A DNA stretch of 64,000 nucleotides from Bradysia coprophila (GCF_014529535.1 NW_023503493.1:16648001-16712000); one strand, 5' to 3'. Counted from the stretch's first letter, positions 11,665 to 23,386 are shown. Notes: generated by a model not told the origin, from the sequence alone. A program made the numbers and translations.

Positions 11665-11850
11665 TCGAAAAATGAGAGAAGTCTCAAACAGTCTAAAAAA
11701 AACTCGAATATGAGAGAAGTCTCAAACAGTCTAAAAAAGGCTCGAATATGAGAGACGTTTCAAACAGTCTAAAAAAACTCGAATATGGGAGACGTCTCAA
11801 ACAGTCTAAAAAAAGCTCGAATATGGGAGACGTTTCAAACAGTCTAAAAA
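11665..11850. repeat. Five about 36-bp units within the foldback
   Basis: The unit has the form aaaactcgaatatgagagaa followed by gtctcaaacagtct, with small variants (gacgtctc, gacgtttc). Five copies stand in tandem. The array lies between the 5S-like segment and the 43-bp array and has no clear mirror in the left arm. Confidence 0.75.
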
Positions 11851-11888
11851 AAATCTATTTTTTCCTGTCTTTAAAATAGCAATTCGCA

Positions 11889-12420
11889 ATGAGACCACTC
11901 AGTCAGTCTCACCAGGTCTAGCAAATCCAAAAAGAGACCACTCAGTCAGTCTCACCAGGTCTAGCAAATTCAAAACGAGACCACTCAGTCAGTCTCACCA
12001 GGTCTAGCAAATCCAAAACGAGACCACTCAGTCAGTCTCACCAGGTCTAGCAAATCCAAAACGAGACCACTCAGTCAGTCTCACCAGGTCTAGCAAATCC
12101 AAAACGAGACCACTCAGTCAGTCTCACCAGGTCTAGCAAATCCAAAACGAGACCACTCAAACAGTCTCACCAGGTCTAGCAAATCCAAAACGAGACCACT
12201 CAGTCAGTCTCACCAGGTCTAGCAAATCCAAAACGAGACCACTCAGTCAGTCTCACCAGGTCTAGCAAATCCAAAACGAGACCACTCAGTCAGTCTCACC
12301 AGGTCTAGCAAATCCAAAATGAGACTAATCAGTCAGTCTCACCAGGTCTAGCAAATCCAAAACGAGACCACTCAGTCAGTCTCACCAGGTCTAGCAAATC
12401 CAAAATGAGACCACTCACTT
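11889..12420. repeat. 43-bp tandem array, about 12 copies
   Basis: The unit is gagaccactcagtcagtctc, then accaggtctagcaaatccaa and aac. Copies are almost identical; exceptions are a caaacagtctc variant near 12155 and a gagactaatcagtcag variant near 12320. The inner motif is the inverse of the GAGACTGACTGAGTGGTCTC units of the left arm, which are far more diverged and have a different spacer. Confidence 0.85.
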
Positions 12421-12605
12421 AGTTTCAGGACGTCTCGCAAATTCAAAACCATTCTCGAATGAGACGTCTCACCATTCTCGGATGAATTCCGATGAACAAT
12501 CTCGATGAATTTTCGGTCTCAAAGGTCAAAAATACGTAGTCTCACTGCCATACAAGCGAACCGGTCTAAAATAGGTCTCAGAGACCACTTTTTTTTTCAC
12601 CCGGG

Positions 12606-15600
12606 AAAGCTCTGCGTGTCATTAAACTCTATAAGTGTGAATAGTTGTAAACCATTTCCTGTTTGTTTACATTTTTGTGAGAACATAAAGCAAAACTCGT
12701 ATCCAAATGTTGTCGCACCAAACTATTAATTCAAAAAGCCGTGGAATACTGATAACGTATACCCAGGCTGTTTGTATATTAGCAGTCATACCAAACAACA
12801 TTCATCAGCTTTAATTTTCGCCTTCAAAATAAATGAATCTAATTAAAAGAAGCGAATAGAGGAGACGATATTTTTTGGAATGTTTTTCCACTTCCATAAA
12901 ATCGGAAATTTCAACATTTATCGAGTTAATGTGACTATTAAATCGAAATAAGAAGTCGTTCACATTATCCTGAGTGATGACGACTTAAAGGAATCAAAAG
13001 TTTGTTGCACTTTTACGGCTTTAAGCTGCCTTTTTCAATCCAAAATCACAAGGTCAATTAACTGCAAATATTTGGTCAAAACAAAAACGATAACCGACAA
13101 AAAAAATAACAAATTGTATTGAAGACCAAATAAAATATTTTTGTTTGAAATGGTGTATGAATTAGTCAAAATATTGGAATTGATTAGCATATTTAATGCG
13201 GCGATTATTTTTGTTGACGTGAACACTTTGCAAGTAAATTAGGACCTTAGTTTCAAACGCTCAATGTTCATCATCAATCTCTATAGGTATTCCTGCGCGA
13301 TATTGAAATGTCCATTCTGTTTGGTTCATGTAGGGAGAGACAATCGGAATTTATTTATATTTCGAAAATGTTGATACTTCTTCGATTGGATACTTATATG
13401 CGTTGTCTTTTATAAAATTGTAGCAAAAGATTTTGTTTCCATCTGATCGAAATACGTATAAAGAGTTAATTGAGACTCAAATGCTGTCCATCTGTAGATG
13501 GTTAAATAATATCAAATACCGTCAATGAATTAGTTGACCGTTCAATACCTGGACTAAAGATCAATTTGATCCTTACTCCATGTATTGACCGAAATTTTAT
13601 CATACGAGAACCCATACAACATCTCCGAGACTGTTGTCGCCCAATAAAATGCAATTTCCAACTATTTTCCTGAGGTTTACACAACGTTTCTCACGACAGG
13701 GACGAAGATTCAGCTGTGATGAGAAAATGACTATTTTCTCGCCTGTGGTTTGAAAGACTCATTCTCTCATCTGTATCTAATGTTTGAGGTACATCAAGGA
13801 CCAGTACCTTGTACCTTCAGATTGATAAACCCAGCTTTCGATTATTTTTATTCATTTTGAAAGTGAAACCGTTTTTGTTTCACATCGCAATAAACTAGTA
13901 CAAGAATCTAAGTCCAGCATCGCCACAAATAGACCGGATTTGAGATTTATTCGGACCCAAAAAAAAAGTTATAGAAAAAATATTGTGGCAGTCCTAATAT
14001 CCCATTTTCTATCATTTTCCCCGAACGTTTTACACTTTATAGTCTGTGAACGCAATAATGAAATTAGCTCATTACCTAATCTCCATTGGTACTGTTCGTG
14101 CAGTTAATATCAATTGCTGTACTACGTAAAAATGACAAAACAATGCAAAACAGCTCATTCAAGCAAGGGGACAGGGCAGAGCCTATTTTTCAAAAATTTT
14201 TAGAATTTTTATTTTTCCATACTTTTCTAAATTTGGGCCTATCCGGTCTATCTCAGAGTATGTGTAGTAGAAAACAGGATGTGTTAATTTAAGTTTTCTT
14301 TATTTTCCCAATTCCTAAAACCCTGCATCAAATATTAATTGTACACCAATTAGGAATCAATAAAACGTTCTTTTTGGAAAGCAATAAAAGTTGAAACCGT
14401 TGGGTTTTCTAGAAAGATGTTCAACGATTTTTATTTTCATTATGTAACAATTTAATTATTGTTTTTTAAAACGAGTGAATTCATTATGTTATACAGCAGC
14501 CCAATAATACTGTTTGGATGGCGCCATCACCACCTATGAAAACTTGATATATTTTTTTAGAAAGACCGGCGAAGCAAACTTTTATTAACTTCTAAAAAGA
14601 AACTTTTTATTGATTACTAATTGGTGTAAAATAATCATTGATAATGATGAACGGTGGCAAGTATAAATTCGCAAGAAATGCAAATCGTCATACTCCAATG
14701 TAAAACTATTTATCACATTTTTGAATAACTTTAGGAAAAAGGAGTCAGCTAGAACAGAGGCTTCTAGGACAACGGATTCAGATTTTACATTAATCAGATT
14801 CCTAAAAGACTTTACATACCGTTCTCTTTCCAATCATTGAGATCATCAAATATAAGTCTAACAAATGGAGATGGTCAAGAACCTTCAGTTTTGCCAGCCT
14901 CATTTCTTAACGGCAAAATTTGATAGCATTTCTTTTCGACATATTAAAACGACTGATCACGCAGTAAAATTTTGTTGTGGTGAGTCGAAATCCGAGGTAA
15001 AATGTTGAAGTTGATCAAAATTATGCAAGGTAATAAGAACAGCTATAAAATGTTTTTTTTTTCTGCTGACGAATTATTCAAAAATACACTAATCGACCTT
15101 CGTTTGATTGTATCTGGTGGCTTAGCAAATATTTGTGTGTAATTTCGGTTTGTTTACAAAATGAACAGATTATTTTACCATCGAAAGAACTCTATACCAA
15201 ATATTGGGACAAAAAAAAGATTTATTTTTCTGTCCGAGAAATACTAATATTTAATTTTAATTAGAATTTAAATCTTATTTTCAGTTACTTACGTAAACGA
15301 CCAAAACAATTTAGTATTAGACTCAAAAACACTATACAGCAAACAATGACATTATTTCTTCGAATCATTTTATTTTTATGTTTTGAATAAATTCCAAACC
15401 CCGTGATATTCTTCTTAAAATTCTTTTTTTTAAGTTAAACAAAAGCGTACAAATAATGACTAACGATTTTATATTTAAAAAAAAATTAAATTAAAATTTA
15501 GTGACTGGACACCACAACAACGGATCTTATAAATCAAAATTTCAATCTGATCAGTTCGACAATCAAAAACTAACTGACGCTGAACATTTTGCGGTAGACT

Positions 15601-16259
15601 TTTATTTTATGTCTGGTGTGTATCTTTTGATTATGATGTGTGAAAGAAAATCTGAGCAAAAACAAAAGAGCTGGATGTTCGTAGTATAACAATATTCAAC
15701 TGGTATTTCTTTGAATACATAAAACGAACAGGTATAAATATACTACGATATTATACAAACGGCTGACGACGACGCAGCGAACATAAAAGTTGTAGTAAAA
15801 ATTTTGAGAATTCAATTGGTTAAACTTTAAAATGCTAATGTTTGACGATATTGTTGAATTTTTGCATAAATTTAGTCGCAAAGGAAATAGCCACTGCACA
15901 TGCTTCGGACAGGAAAATCGTTGGTATTTTCCAATAACAAAACTAAAAACTTATATTTCTCGGTTATAGATGCGTAATACAGTGGTTTTCCATTCATAAT
16001 AGTCGTCTAATTAAACCCATTACGCCTCTGGACATAATTTCGGTGTAGCATCGATATCGTATTTTAATGGGTCTCATTAGAAGTCAGTAAGAAATCCACT
16101 AGACACAATGTGAATATGAAATACAGAGAACGAGGTGTCATTGAAACAATGTCATATAATAAATTTATACATTAAAAATGACAAAAGTCATAGCAGTAAA
16201 TTTAAAAAAAAAATCTTAAAAAACGACAGACAATAAGGGGAGTGCCACAGATATATTTT
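12606..16259. other. Gene-poor AT-rich stretch
   Basis: No exon with a plausible protein and splice sites was found on either strand. Near 14171 cagggcagagcctatttttc resembles the ends of the hAT MITE family at 23982, but no partner end was found. The rest shows nothing I can name. Confidence 0.4.
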
Positions 16260-16905
16260 CATCTTTTTCATATGTTTTGATTTTTATTATGAATATGAAT
16301 CACTTCGTGATTACCAATCTTTTTAACCTGACTAATTAACGCCAGGGATGAACCTCGCGATGAACTTCGTGATTCCAAATCTTTTTAACCTGACTAATGA
16401 CGTTAAAAAGATTGGGAATCACGGAATCACGAAGTTGTTCATTTCGTGCAATCAGCATCCCTGGCGTCAATTAGTCAAGTTAAAAAGATTGGGAATCACG
16501 CAATCAGCATCCATGGCGTCAATTAGTCAGGTTAAAAAGATTGGGAATCACGAAATTTTTATTATTTTATTTATCTGATTGAACTAGTAATTTGAAAATT
16601 TACTGCTGTCTCGTGTAACGGACCAGAGGACACGACTGAAGATGATTGAAGATGGTTAGACCACGCTAACATCTGACCGCCACTGCATCCGGAGGTCGAA
16701 ACAGCATTTTATCTCCATTTTCGCTTCACGCGAACCATGGGAAAGTGAAGCGCAATTTGGCTTTGTTTGATTTTCTTTATCTCTGTGCCACAAAGTACCA
16801 AATACTGTCGATGATTGTCTATTCGGTTTGTTCAATTCATGCAATCAGCATCCCTGGCGTCAATTGGTCAGGTTAAAAAGATTGGGAATCACGAAGTCGC
16901 ACAGA
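16260..16905. repeat. Foldback-type repeat with gattgggaatcacg units
   Basis: Left copies ccaatctttttaacctgact and taattaacgccagggatg are followed by several inverted copies (gcatccctggcgtcaattag, tcaggttaaaaagattggga) near 16380-16560. One more lies at 16840-16895, after an unrelated segment of about 270 bp. It is a non-coding foldback with unequal arms. Confidence 0.65.
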
Positions 16906-16961
16906 ACTTTAAATTTTCGAGTTATCGTTAACAGCGTTATTATACTTAATTAGTACTTCAA

Positions 16962-17184
16962 AGCAAGGCTGCAAACTTTGGGGAGGTCACGCAGATCGTC
17001 ATTTTATTAGATACGTGGGAACACACCACTTTTGAAGATTTTACATGTAAAAAAAATTCACCATATCGTCACGGCGCGGCGACGAGAATCGTCGAAGTAG
17101 GTGAATTTGTATATGAAATCCGTCATTTTATCGTCACCCGCGTATCTGCATCTGCATGACCTCCACAAAGTTTACAGCCTTGCT
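16962..17184. mobile_element. About 220-bp MITE
   Basis: The left end agcaaggctgcaaactttgg then ggaggtcacgcagat is mirrored by atctgcatgacctccacaaa then gtttacagccttgct. Inner sequence such as cgtcattttat also pairs. No ORF is present. The flanks (acttcaa, acaaag) do not give a clear duplication. Confidence 0.7.
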
Positions 17185-18152
17185 ACAAAGTACAACAATG
17201 CAAATGTGAGCATTGATTTCGTGGAATTTTACATACACTTTCTATGATTGGAATTCGATGTTTTAAGTATTAGCCAAAAATTCTTTTTATCTGTTTGGCT
17301 GTGAGGCTATCTGTGAGCAAATTCCATCATCTTCCTCAGCGAGGAATTGTCTCTTATTTTGTATTGTCGTCGAAAACCATGGATTCGATGTCGACAAAAC
17401 TTGACTAATATTTCTGTACCTAAGTCAAATAAAAAAATCTCAAAAATAGAAAGAGAGTGAACTTAATGGCTGAATCGTCTCTCAGTTACTGCTTAGATGA
17501 TTAACCTGATAAACCAAATGTTAATCAAGTGATTGACAGAAGATGAACTTAATCTTTGACATAAAATAGCCATTAATTAATCAATATTAATCAACAAAAA
17601 ATTCACCAAATAGTCAAATGTCTAAATAGATCAAATTTTTGGACATATCTAAACCATCCCCCACAAAAATGGGAATCCTTCAAAGTAATTCCTAATGTGT
17701 TGGTTAAATAAGTGAAGTAAAAGATTATATGTTTAGGACAAGGCCAGGTTAAAACGAGCATTATTATCACTATCCCCACCTCGAAATGGTGGCGAAATAG
17801 TGGCATTTTGGGCATCCTACTTTTTTTTTCTCGAAGAAGAACTCAGAACATGTCGGTGGCAAGTGTTTATTAGGTAAATTCGATAGATCTTATGGATTTG
17901 ATTCCCCAGTTACTTATTTTCCTCGCAATGTCCACATAATATGGCGGCTGAAAGTAAGCGTTTTTCGCTTTAGAACTATGCGTCTTAGTATTATATAAGA
18001 AATCATAGAAAATATTGTTCCGCTTGTATTGTAAATGAGACACATAGGCAGCTCGTTGCATTCAGAATAATTATGCACTGACATTAACGAAACAAAGAGT
18101 TGATTTGACCAAAATTTAATGTATTTCCTAAAAATATACAGCACCTTATGTA
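17185..18152. other. Non-coding, includes EIF1AD 3' flank
   Basis: Nothing recognisable apart from the downstream region of the next gene. Confidence 0.4.
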
Positions 18153-18641
18153 TCAGTCTTCATCGCTATCTTCATCTGACTCGCTACTTTCATATACATT
18201 TGGCTTCCGATTCATATTCGGCACGAGCCCATCATCATCATCATCATCGTCATCCTCACCATCGTCACTTTCACTATGTGTAGTAACAGCAGCAGCCTCC
18301 TTTTCTTTATCACCAGAAAATTTATTCGGCCAAATGCCATCCTTTCTAAATTCTTTGATGTGCTGCGGAGTCAGAATGCGTACAATTTCTGCCTTCACCT
18401 TATCACCTTCTTCGATTGGTTCGATGATGACAAAATCACCCCGTTTGATCCAGACGTTTTTCCGGAATTTTGTCGGCATCGACACTAGAAACGGTTCGTC
18501 GCCAACGCTCGGTTCGACCTCATGCAAATTGTTACCTTTGCTGCTCAGCACCTTGGCAATTTGTTGATTGTTGGAAGGATGTTCAAAATCATCGGCCAGC
18601 ATTTCTTTCATGACATGTTTACGTTTGGTTACACGCGACAT
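18153..18641 (-). CDS. EIF1AD: Probable RNA-binding protein EIF1AD (haponin)
   Basis: A single uninterrupted 162-residue frame. The protein has the eIF1A-like S1/OB fold: it begins MSRVTKRKHVMKEMLADD, then QQIAKVLSSKGNNLHEVEP, FLVSMPTKFRKNVWIKRGDF and a segment with KAEIVRILTPQHIKEFRKDG. The second half is an acidic tail with a run of eight aspartates and SSESDEDSDED, usual for this family. EIF1AD is a conserved eukaryotic nuclear/cytoplasmic protein linked to late 40S ribosome maturation. The length agrees with animal orthologues (about 160-170 residues). The ATG chosen is the first in frame and matches the family start. Open frames on the opposite strand here are shadows of the acidic codon runs. 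Confidence 0.95.
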   Translation of the reverse strand: MSRVTKRKHVMKEMLADDFEHPSNNQQIAKVLSSKGNNLHEVEPSVGDEPFLVSMPTKFRKNVWIKRGDFVIIEPIEEGDKVKAEIVRILTPQHIKEFRKDGIWPNKFSGDKEKEAAAVTTHSESDDGEDDDDDDDDGLVPNMNRKPNVYESSESDEDSDED

Positions 18642-19910
18642 GATTTTCAGCTTCTATATCTGAAATAGAAGTTTGAAAGAAAATGTAAGTTGATTTGATT
18701 CCGCGAACTGTTCAGAGACAAACGAACCGTAAATGTGAGGTATTAATTTCAGTAATGTGTGTGTTCTGTGTTTAATAACTTTTCTTAACTTTAAATTCAT
18801 TAAAAAGTTGTAATTTTCCACAATTTATATGAAACACGGTACCGTGTGTACAAAAATGCGGATTGTGACACTTGATGAAATAGTTTCAAGTGTCAATGCA
18901 GTGTTCGCAGTGCTCAAATTGATTTGTAGGAAAGAAGATGACAGTGATGACAGTCTTTCCGTAAGACAATACCTTTTTTGGGAGACGATTTAGAATTACT
19001 TTTCCCGAGTTAATTTTACTAAGGCTTTTCAAAATGGATGCCTACAGAATCCAAATTAATTTCTCACTTTTCTCACCCAAAAAGATCGTGAAAAATGGTT
19101 GACATAAATATTGACATAAAATGTATGAGCCATCTGTCAAATATTTTTCACTCTTGATGTAAACGCTTATTTTTCATGCATTTTACGAGGTTTCACGCTC
19201 TATGTACTAGCCTAACTTTGTAACTTTGTACTAAGGTTAAGGATAGTGAAAAATGAACCAATGCAAAATATGACATAAAATGTATGAGTTATCTGTCAAA
19301 TATTCTGCAAACTCGATGTAAACGTAATGTTAATTTAATTATATATTTATCGTGTGGTTCTATCAAACAAAAATTTTCATAAAAAACAACGAAATCGCAT
19401 AAATAACAATATAACACCGTTCATATGCTTAAACCATCAAGTAATCGGTTCGAAAGCAACAGATGTAGTCCGGGATGTCCTTATGCGGGACAAAATTCTT
19501 AGTATGCTTTACTACTTGTGGATAAAAAGAACCGATCGGTTTTTCCCTATACCGAGAATCTTCCACCGGAATTACTTCTGGCTTCAATGTAATCATGTAT
19601 AGAAAACCAGGCATTACTCACTAGCCCATACAACATTTTTTATGTTTGCCATTGCGGAACAAGATGTTTATGTTCTGTTTTCAATTCATCTACATTTGTT
19701 CTGAAATGCTTTGTCAATTGTTGTCAAGGACTGATAGAATTTGTGAACTGGAAATAGTGGATCTCTTTAGGAGAACTATTGGACCGTTTGTCATGAAAAT
19801 CAGTCACATCATTACAAATACCTAGCGATCACTTCACTTTAGACTAGAATTTATAAGACGAAGTATTTTAGGTTGAAATCTACATGATCAGAACGCAAAT
19901 TCTTAGATAT
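18642..19910. other. Intergenic, with an internal direct duplication
   Basis: A segment of about 60 bp with tgacataaaatgtatgag, atctgtcaaatatt and tcgatgtaaacg occurs near 19105-19170 and again near 19268-19330, with about 15% differences. No coding signal was found. Confidence 0.45.
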
Positions 19911-20610
19911 CTTATTTTTATTTTATTTTTATTTATTTTTATTCGTTTTACGATCAACAAACAGGCCGAAGCCCAATAACATGTCAATCAGAAATTTAGA
20001 AAAAAAAAGAATATTCAAATCCGAATCACATAACAAAATTAGAAAATAGTTCAAAACCAGAAATTCCAAAAACTAATATGCAAGATGAGATTTGACAAGC
20101 TCCTTATACACTGAAAACCTGCCATCAAAAATATCCAACTCTGAGAAGAACATGTCGTGATGCTCCTGCAGCCGATAAATAGGACAATTTCTCTGGATGT
20201 TTGTTAGTTTTGAATTTCGGCAGATAGAAGACGGCTCTTCGTCGTGTCGACTTATTCCGGTGATCAAATGCGAGCTGATTGCGTAGATTGGAGTCGATAC
20301 GGTAATGGATCAACTTGTAGAGAGCCAATTCATCATTCTCAACTCGTCTAGATTCCAAAGAATGCATTTTGAGAACTCTAAGTCGCTGGTCGTATGATGT
20401 TCCATGCTAAATTTGAAGTACAGCATTCTGGATTTTTTTTTTTTGCACACGTTCGATTTGACTGGTAGAATTGTGATAAAACGGACTCCAAACTGATGAG
20501 CAATATTCAAATCTACTTCGGAATATCCTAAGGTATTGTGTGTCTCAATTTGAAACAAGCAAGGCGCTGTCTCTGAAATAGAAATATTGTAAAACAGGTA
20601 TTCAAGCAAA
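19911..20610 (-). mobile_element. 5'-truncated non-LTR retrotransposon (LINE) tail
   Basis: On the minus strand, fragments of the C-terminal end of a LINE ORF2 can be read in shifting frames. SRFEYCSSVWSPFYHNSTSQ and IERVQK are followed by RRVENDELALYKLIHYRIDS and FYLPKFKTN. This is the thumb region and end of Jockey/CR1-like reverse transcriptases. A 3' tail of AATAAA-type repeats occupies 19911-19945 and marks the 3' terminus. Frameshifts make it non-functional. The 5' side is truncated near 20610. Confidence 0.78.
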
Positions 20611-21176
20611 TTTGAAAGTTTATTGATATTTTTTTAAGAAAGCTGCATTGGTTTTGACAACTTTTTCTATTTCTGTAGAAAACGGGTATTCCCTAAATTG
20701 AGGCCTTGTGTACTCATCTTTAAAAATTCGTAATTTGGCAGTTCTTATGGGATTTTATACATGCAACTGTCAACTTACGAATATTAGGAGTTACGAAAAT
20801 ACGAGAATGGTCATTTGGGTTTAGGTTTGTTCCAAGTAACTGTATACACGAATTTTGACTGGCCGAACGAACACAATTTCACCCACAGAGATCGGTTTTC
20901 ATATAAAAGTTGATGAGGTTATGTCTCAATGGATGAAATTTGACAGTAATTTAACAATTCGTATGGCCTTAGAACAGGCCATATACATCATAAAAACGTT
21001 TAGACAATACGATTCCTTGGAAAATAAGTGACACCTCTGACAACACTGGATGGTGAAATAGATTTTGGCGCGACACTCGTAACACACTGCACAACGAAGT
21101 CGCAAACATCTAGCTTGAAGCATAAATACAAATTCGTTTCAATTTCACAAATTGAGTAAATATTTAACAAAACAAA
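20611..21176. other. Intergenic, 5' flank of RPA3
   Basis: No feature recognised. It should hold the RPA3 promoter, but no motif stands out. Confidence 0.4.
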
Positions 21177-21645
21177 ATGTTGTCATCAACGAGTCGTAGC
21201 ATCGTCAACGGAAACTTGTTACGCCGTTTCCTCAACCAACGCGTAAACATCATGGTTAACATTGAAGATATCGATTCGATCGGCACAACACTAACGGGAA
21301 AGACCACCGACAATCAGTCCATCCAAGTTTGCCTCTCCGAGCCGGTAACGTCGCCAATTAATGGCTGGGTCGAAATAATTGGTGTTCCGACCGGATCCGA
21401 TCGAATAAACTGTGAAGAGGTTGGTAGACCCGCCCGCATATTGTTTTCATTTCTTTTGTTATCTTGTGGTGTTGTTAAACAACAGTAAAATGGAAAAAAG
21501 TTATGTTGTCTGATGGTCATGTACCTTTTCCTTTCAGGTGATCCTTTTCGAAGAGCGTGATGGTGACGAGGGTTTCGACACGGATTCATATGATATGCTC
21601 GTACAGTTTTTAAATAATTGTGAGGATGTGTTCAAGTCAGGTTGA
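21177..21645 (+). CDS. RPA3: Replication protein A 14-kDa subunit
   Basis: Two exons, 21177-21419 and 21538-21645 (stop TGA), join in phase 0 and give 116 residues, the usual RPA3 size. The single OB fold is visible from NGNLLRRFLNQRVNIMVNIE to SIQVCLSEPVTSPINGWVEI and IGVPTGSDRINCEEVILFEE. The C-terminal helix that joins the RPA trimerisation core is YDMLVQFLNNCEDVFKSG. RPA binds single-stranded DNA in replication and repair, and this subunit acts with RPA1 and RPA2. The intron is 118 bp, with GTTGGT at its donor (a weak match) and CTTTCAG at the acceptor. The start ATG is the first in frame. Confidence 0.92.
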
Positions 21646-21937
21646 TAATTTTTAAGGCTTATAATAAAACTGTAACTGTAACACCAACAAAGGCGCTTTG
21701 GTTTGTCTGCATGTTTGAAGACTTCATCAGACAGGAAACGGATCTTCAAAGTAAAATTGTCGGCGATTTCTACCAGTTACGTTCGATACGAGATTGAGGT
21801 AGGTAATGTGAATCGATATCCAGAAAACTTCGAAATCTTTGAAGCCTGATCATTGAAGAATAACAAATTAACAAGATATTGAGGCTCATTGATTATCATC
21901 GACTTTTGGCATAACATGCCAGTTCCTAAAGTCTGCA

Positions 21938-22306
21938 ATGTTTCCATTTGAAGAAGTATACGCGATCGGCACCGACGGCCGTTCGAGATTTAGCGACATC
22001 ATCGTATTCGATAACAAGTCCAACAATGCCTATATCATTGATCCCACAATTAGATACGAAACCAGCGACAGTAACCAAGACTCAAAAATCAAAGCCGAAA
22101 AATGCGTAATCTACAAGAAGTGCATTCCCTTTTATGAAGAAAAATATTTTTTGAGCTTCGGCAAACGTAAATGGTCGGTCAAAGGACTTTGGTTCGGGAG
22201 CCGAGGTACGGTCGGTTTAAGTGCAGTGCAATTTTTCGAAGACTTTAACTTAGATATTTCCGATTTGTCTCCGATTACAGAGGATATATTAGTTCCCACA
22301 ATTTAG
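21938..22306 (+). pseudogene. Orphan C-terminal endonuclease-like domain of a retroelement
   Basis: An uninterrupted 122-codon frame. Its sequence FSDIIVFDNKSNNAYIIDPT IRYE, then IYKKCIPFYEEKYF and VKGLWFGSRGTVG resembles the restriction-like endonuclease tail of R2/NeSL-type non-LTR retrotransposons, with a PD...D-type core in which the proline appears as serine. No reverse transcriptase lies upstream, so this is a 3' fragment or a short retrogene. The open frame has no stop, which is unusual for a dead fragment. There are no splice signals that would join it to RPA3. The assignment rests on my recollection of family motifs only. Confidence 0.5.
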
Positions 22307-22621
22307 ATTATGAAGAGCCACATATATGGTATTGACGAAAACATTTGTTGAATATCACATTAGATGTAAATATTTTGTAATGTAACTATTGATGGATATG
22401 CTGTGTAGCTTAGCAACCTTCTCTAAAAAGGCAGCACACTTTGTTTGTATTTTTTCCAAATAAAGACCTTTCTTCTAGATCAATAATTCTGCTTCCCAAT
22501 CAGTTATGACAAAGACAGCCATAATGTAAAACGATAAATGTATTTCACTTTGAGCCTATATGTAAATCAATGACACCTTCGGGTAACTACCTAAAAATTT
22601 GAATGGAATCCACTGCTCTGT

Positions 22622-23386
22622 CTAAACTATCAAATCGACACTATTACAAATGTCGGGTGCATTCCGTAATTTTGTACAGATAACTCGAACCAGATCTTTA
22701 TCCGCCTTATCATTGTCCTGTTCATCAAAATTTCCATTGAAAAGAATCCAAGGAACATATTGGTGCGGTGGTTGCAGATTATTCGTTTGCACTCCAAAAT
22801 CGTACAATAATTGGTCACCTTCGCCGGTTGTAGCCACACACGACTGAATGAGACTAAAGTCAACATTTAGTAATTGGGCACATTTCTGACCGGCATTCGG
22901 AGGATCTTTGCTTGACATCGAACAGACAATGAATTGAGTGATTTTCGGTTCGGGAATGTGTTTGATTGCACAGGCGTGCATTTTGTTTCCTTCGCATTCG
23001 CTTTTTCCGTGCTGACATTGAAATGTTGGAGGAGAAGTGGGTAGGGTCTGAGGAAGAAATCAGTCTCGAAAACAAAAGATTGTTTTGCTGATAAAATATA
23101 GTTCCGTACCTTTGCATTGCCATAAGGTACAAATTCAATGTCAAAGTAGTTTCCCATCAATTTCCATGCTCTGCTGATTTGTTTCGAAATAAATTCAATG
23201 CAGTCCGGACACAGTGTTTCGTAATAGAGACTGACAATCACCTTGTCGTCCTTTGCCTGCTAATCAAACATTTTACATATTTTTGTTAGTTTCTAACACT
23301 ATTCGATACTATACCTTCTGTGCTGCGGTGCATTGACTAATCAAAACCAATATAGCGATTAGAGTGACAAGTTTAAGGAATCTCAT
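22622..23386 (-). CDS. Gamma-interferon-inducible lysosomal thiol reductase (GILT) family
   Basis: Three exons: 23315-23386, 23110-23256 (or to 23259, where tandem CAG acceptors differ by one codon) and 22622-23047 (stop TAG). The product has about 214 residues. The first exon is a signal peptide (MRFLKLVTLIAILVLISQC then TAAQK). The thioredoxin-like active site CPDC lies at about residues 41-44, in SLYYETLCPDC. The GILT signature is complete across the second junction: FQCQHGKSECEGNKMHAC, followed by QSCVATTGEGDQ and PHQYVPWILFNG. The enzyme reduces disulfide bonds of proteins in endosomes and lysosomes, and insect homologues act in immunity. All hallmark cysteines seen in the family are present, so it is probably functional. 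Confidence 0.94.

Larger units (their letters stand above)
8364..12605. mobile_element. 4.2-kb GAGAC-rich foldback element
   Basis: The element is bounded by cccgggtgaaaa at 8364 and its inverted copy ttttcacccggg ending at 12605. Nearly every internal repeat contains GAGAC or GTCTC. The order is mirrored. The left arm has units of GAGACTGAnTGAGTGGTCTC (about 8490-8890), then units of GAGACCGGTTGAGACGTCTC (about 8900-9810), then one more outer-type unit. A loop of about 370 bp (9886-10252) follows. The right arm repeats this in inverse order and extends into two further tandem blocks. No transposase or other protein is encoded. Foldback (FB) elements are the closest known architecture. The family is not one I recognise, and no target-site duplication was found outside the termini. 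Confidence 0.7.

Noticed and set aside
11889-12420. CRISPR-like regular array
   Set aside because: The whole 43-bp period is conserved and there are no variable spacers. The context is eukaryotic, so this is a minisatellite.
12505-12729. Open frame overlapping the right end of the GAGAC element
   Set aside because: It crosses the element border and has no protein-like features.
14171-14260. Possible further hAT MITE (cagggcagagcctatttttc)
   Set aside because: Only one end is recognisable; no inverted partner or duplication was found.
18148-18567. Serine-rich frame of 139 codons on the plus strand
   Set aside because: Antisense shadow of the acidic tail of EIF1AD.
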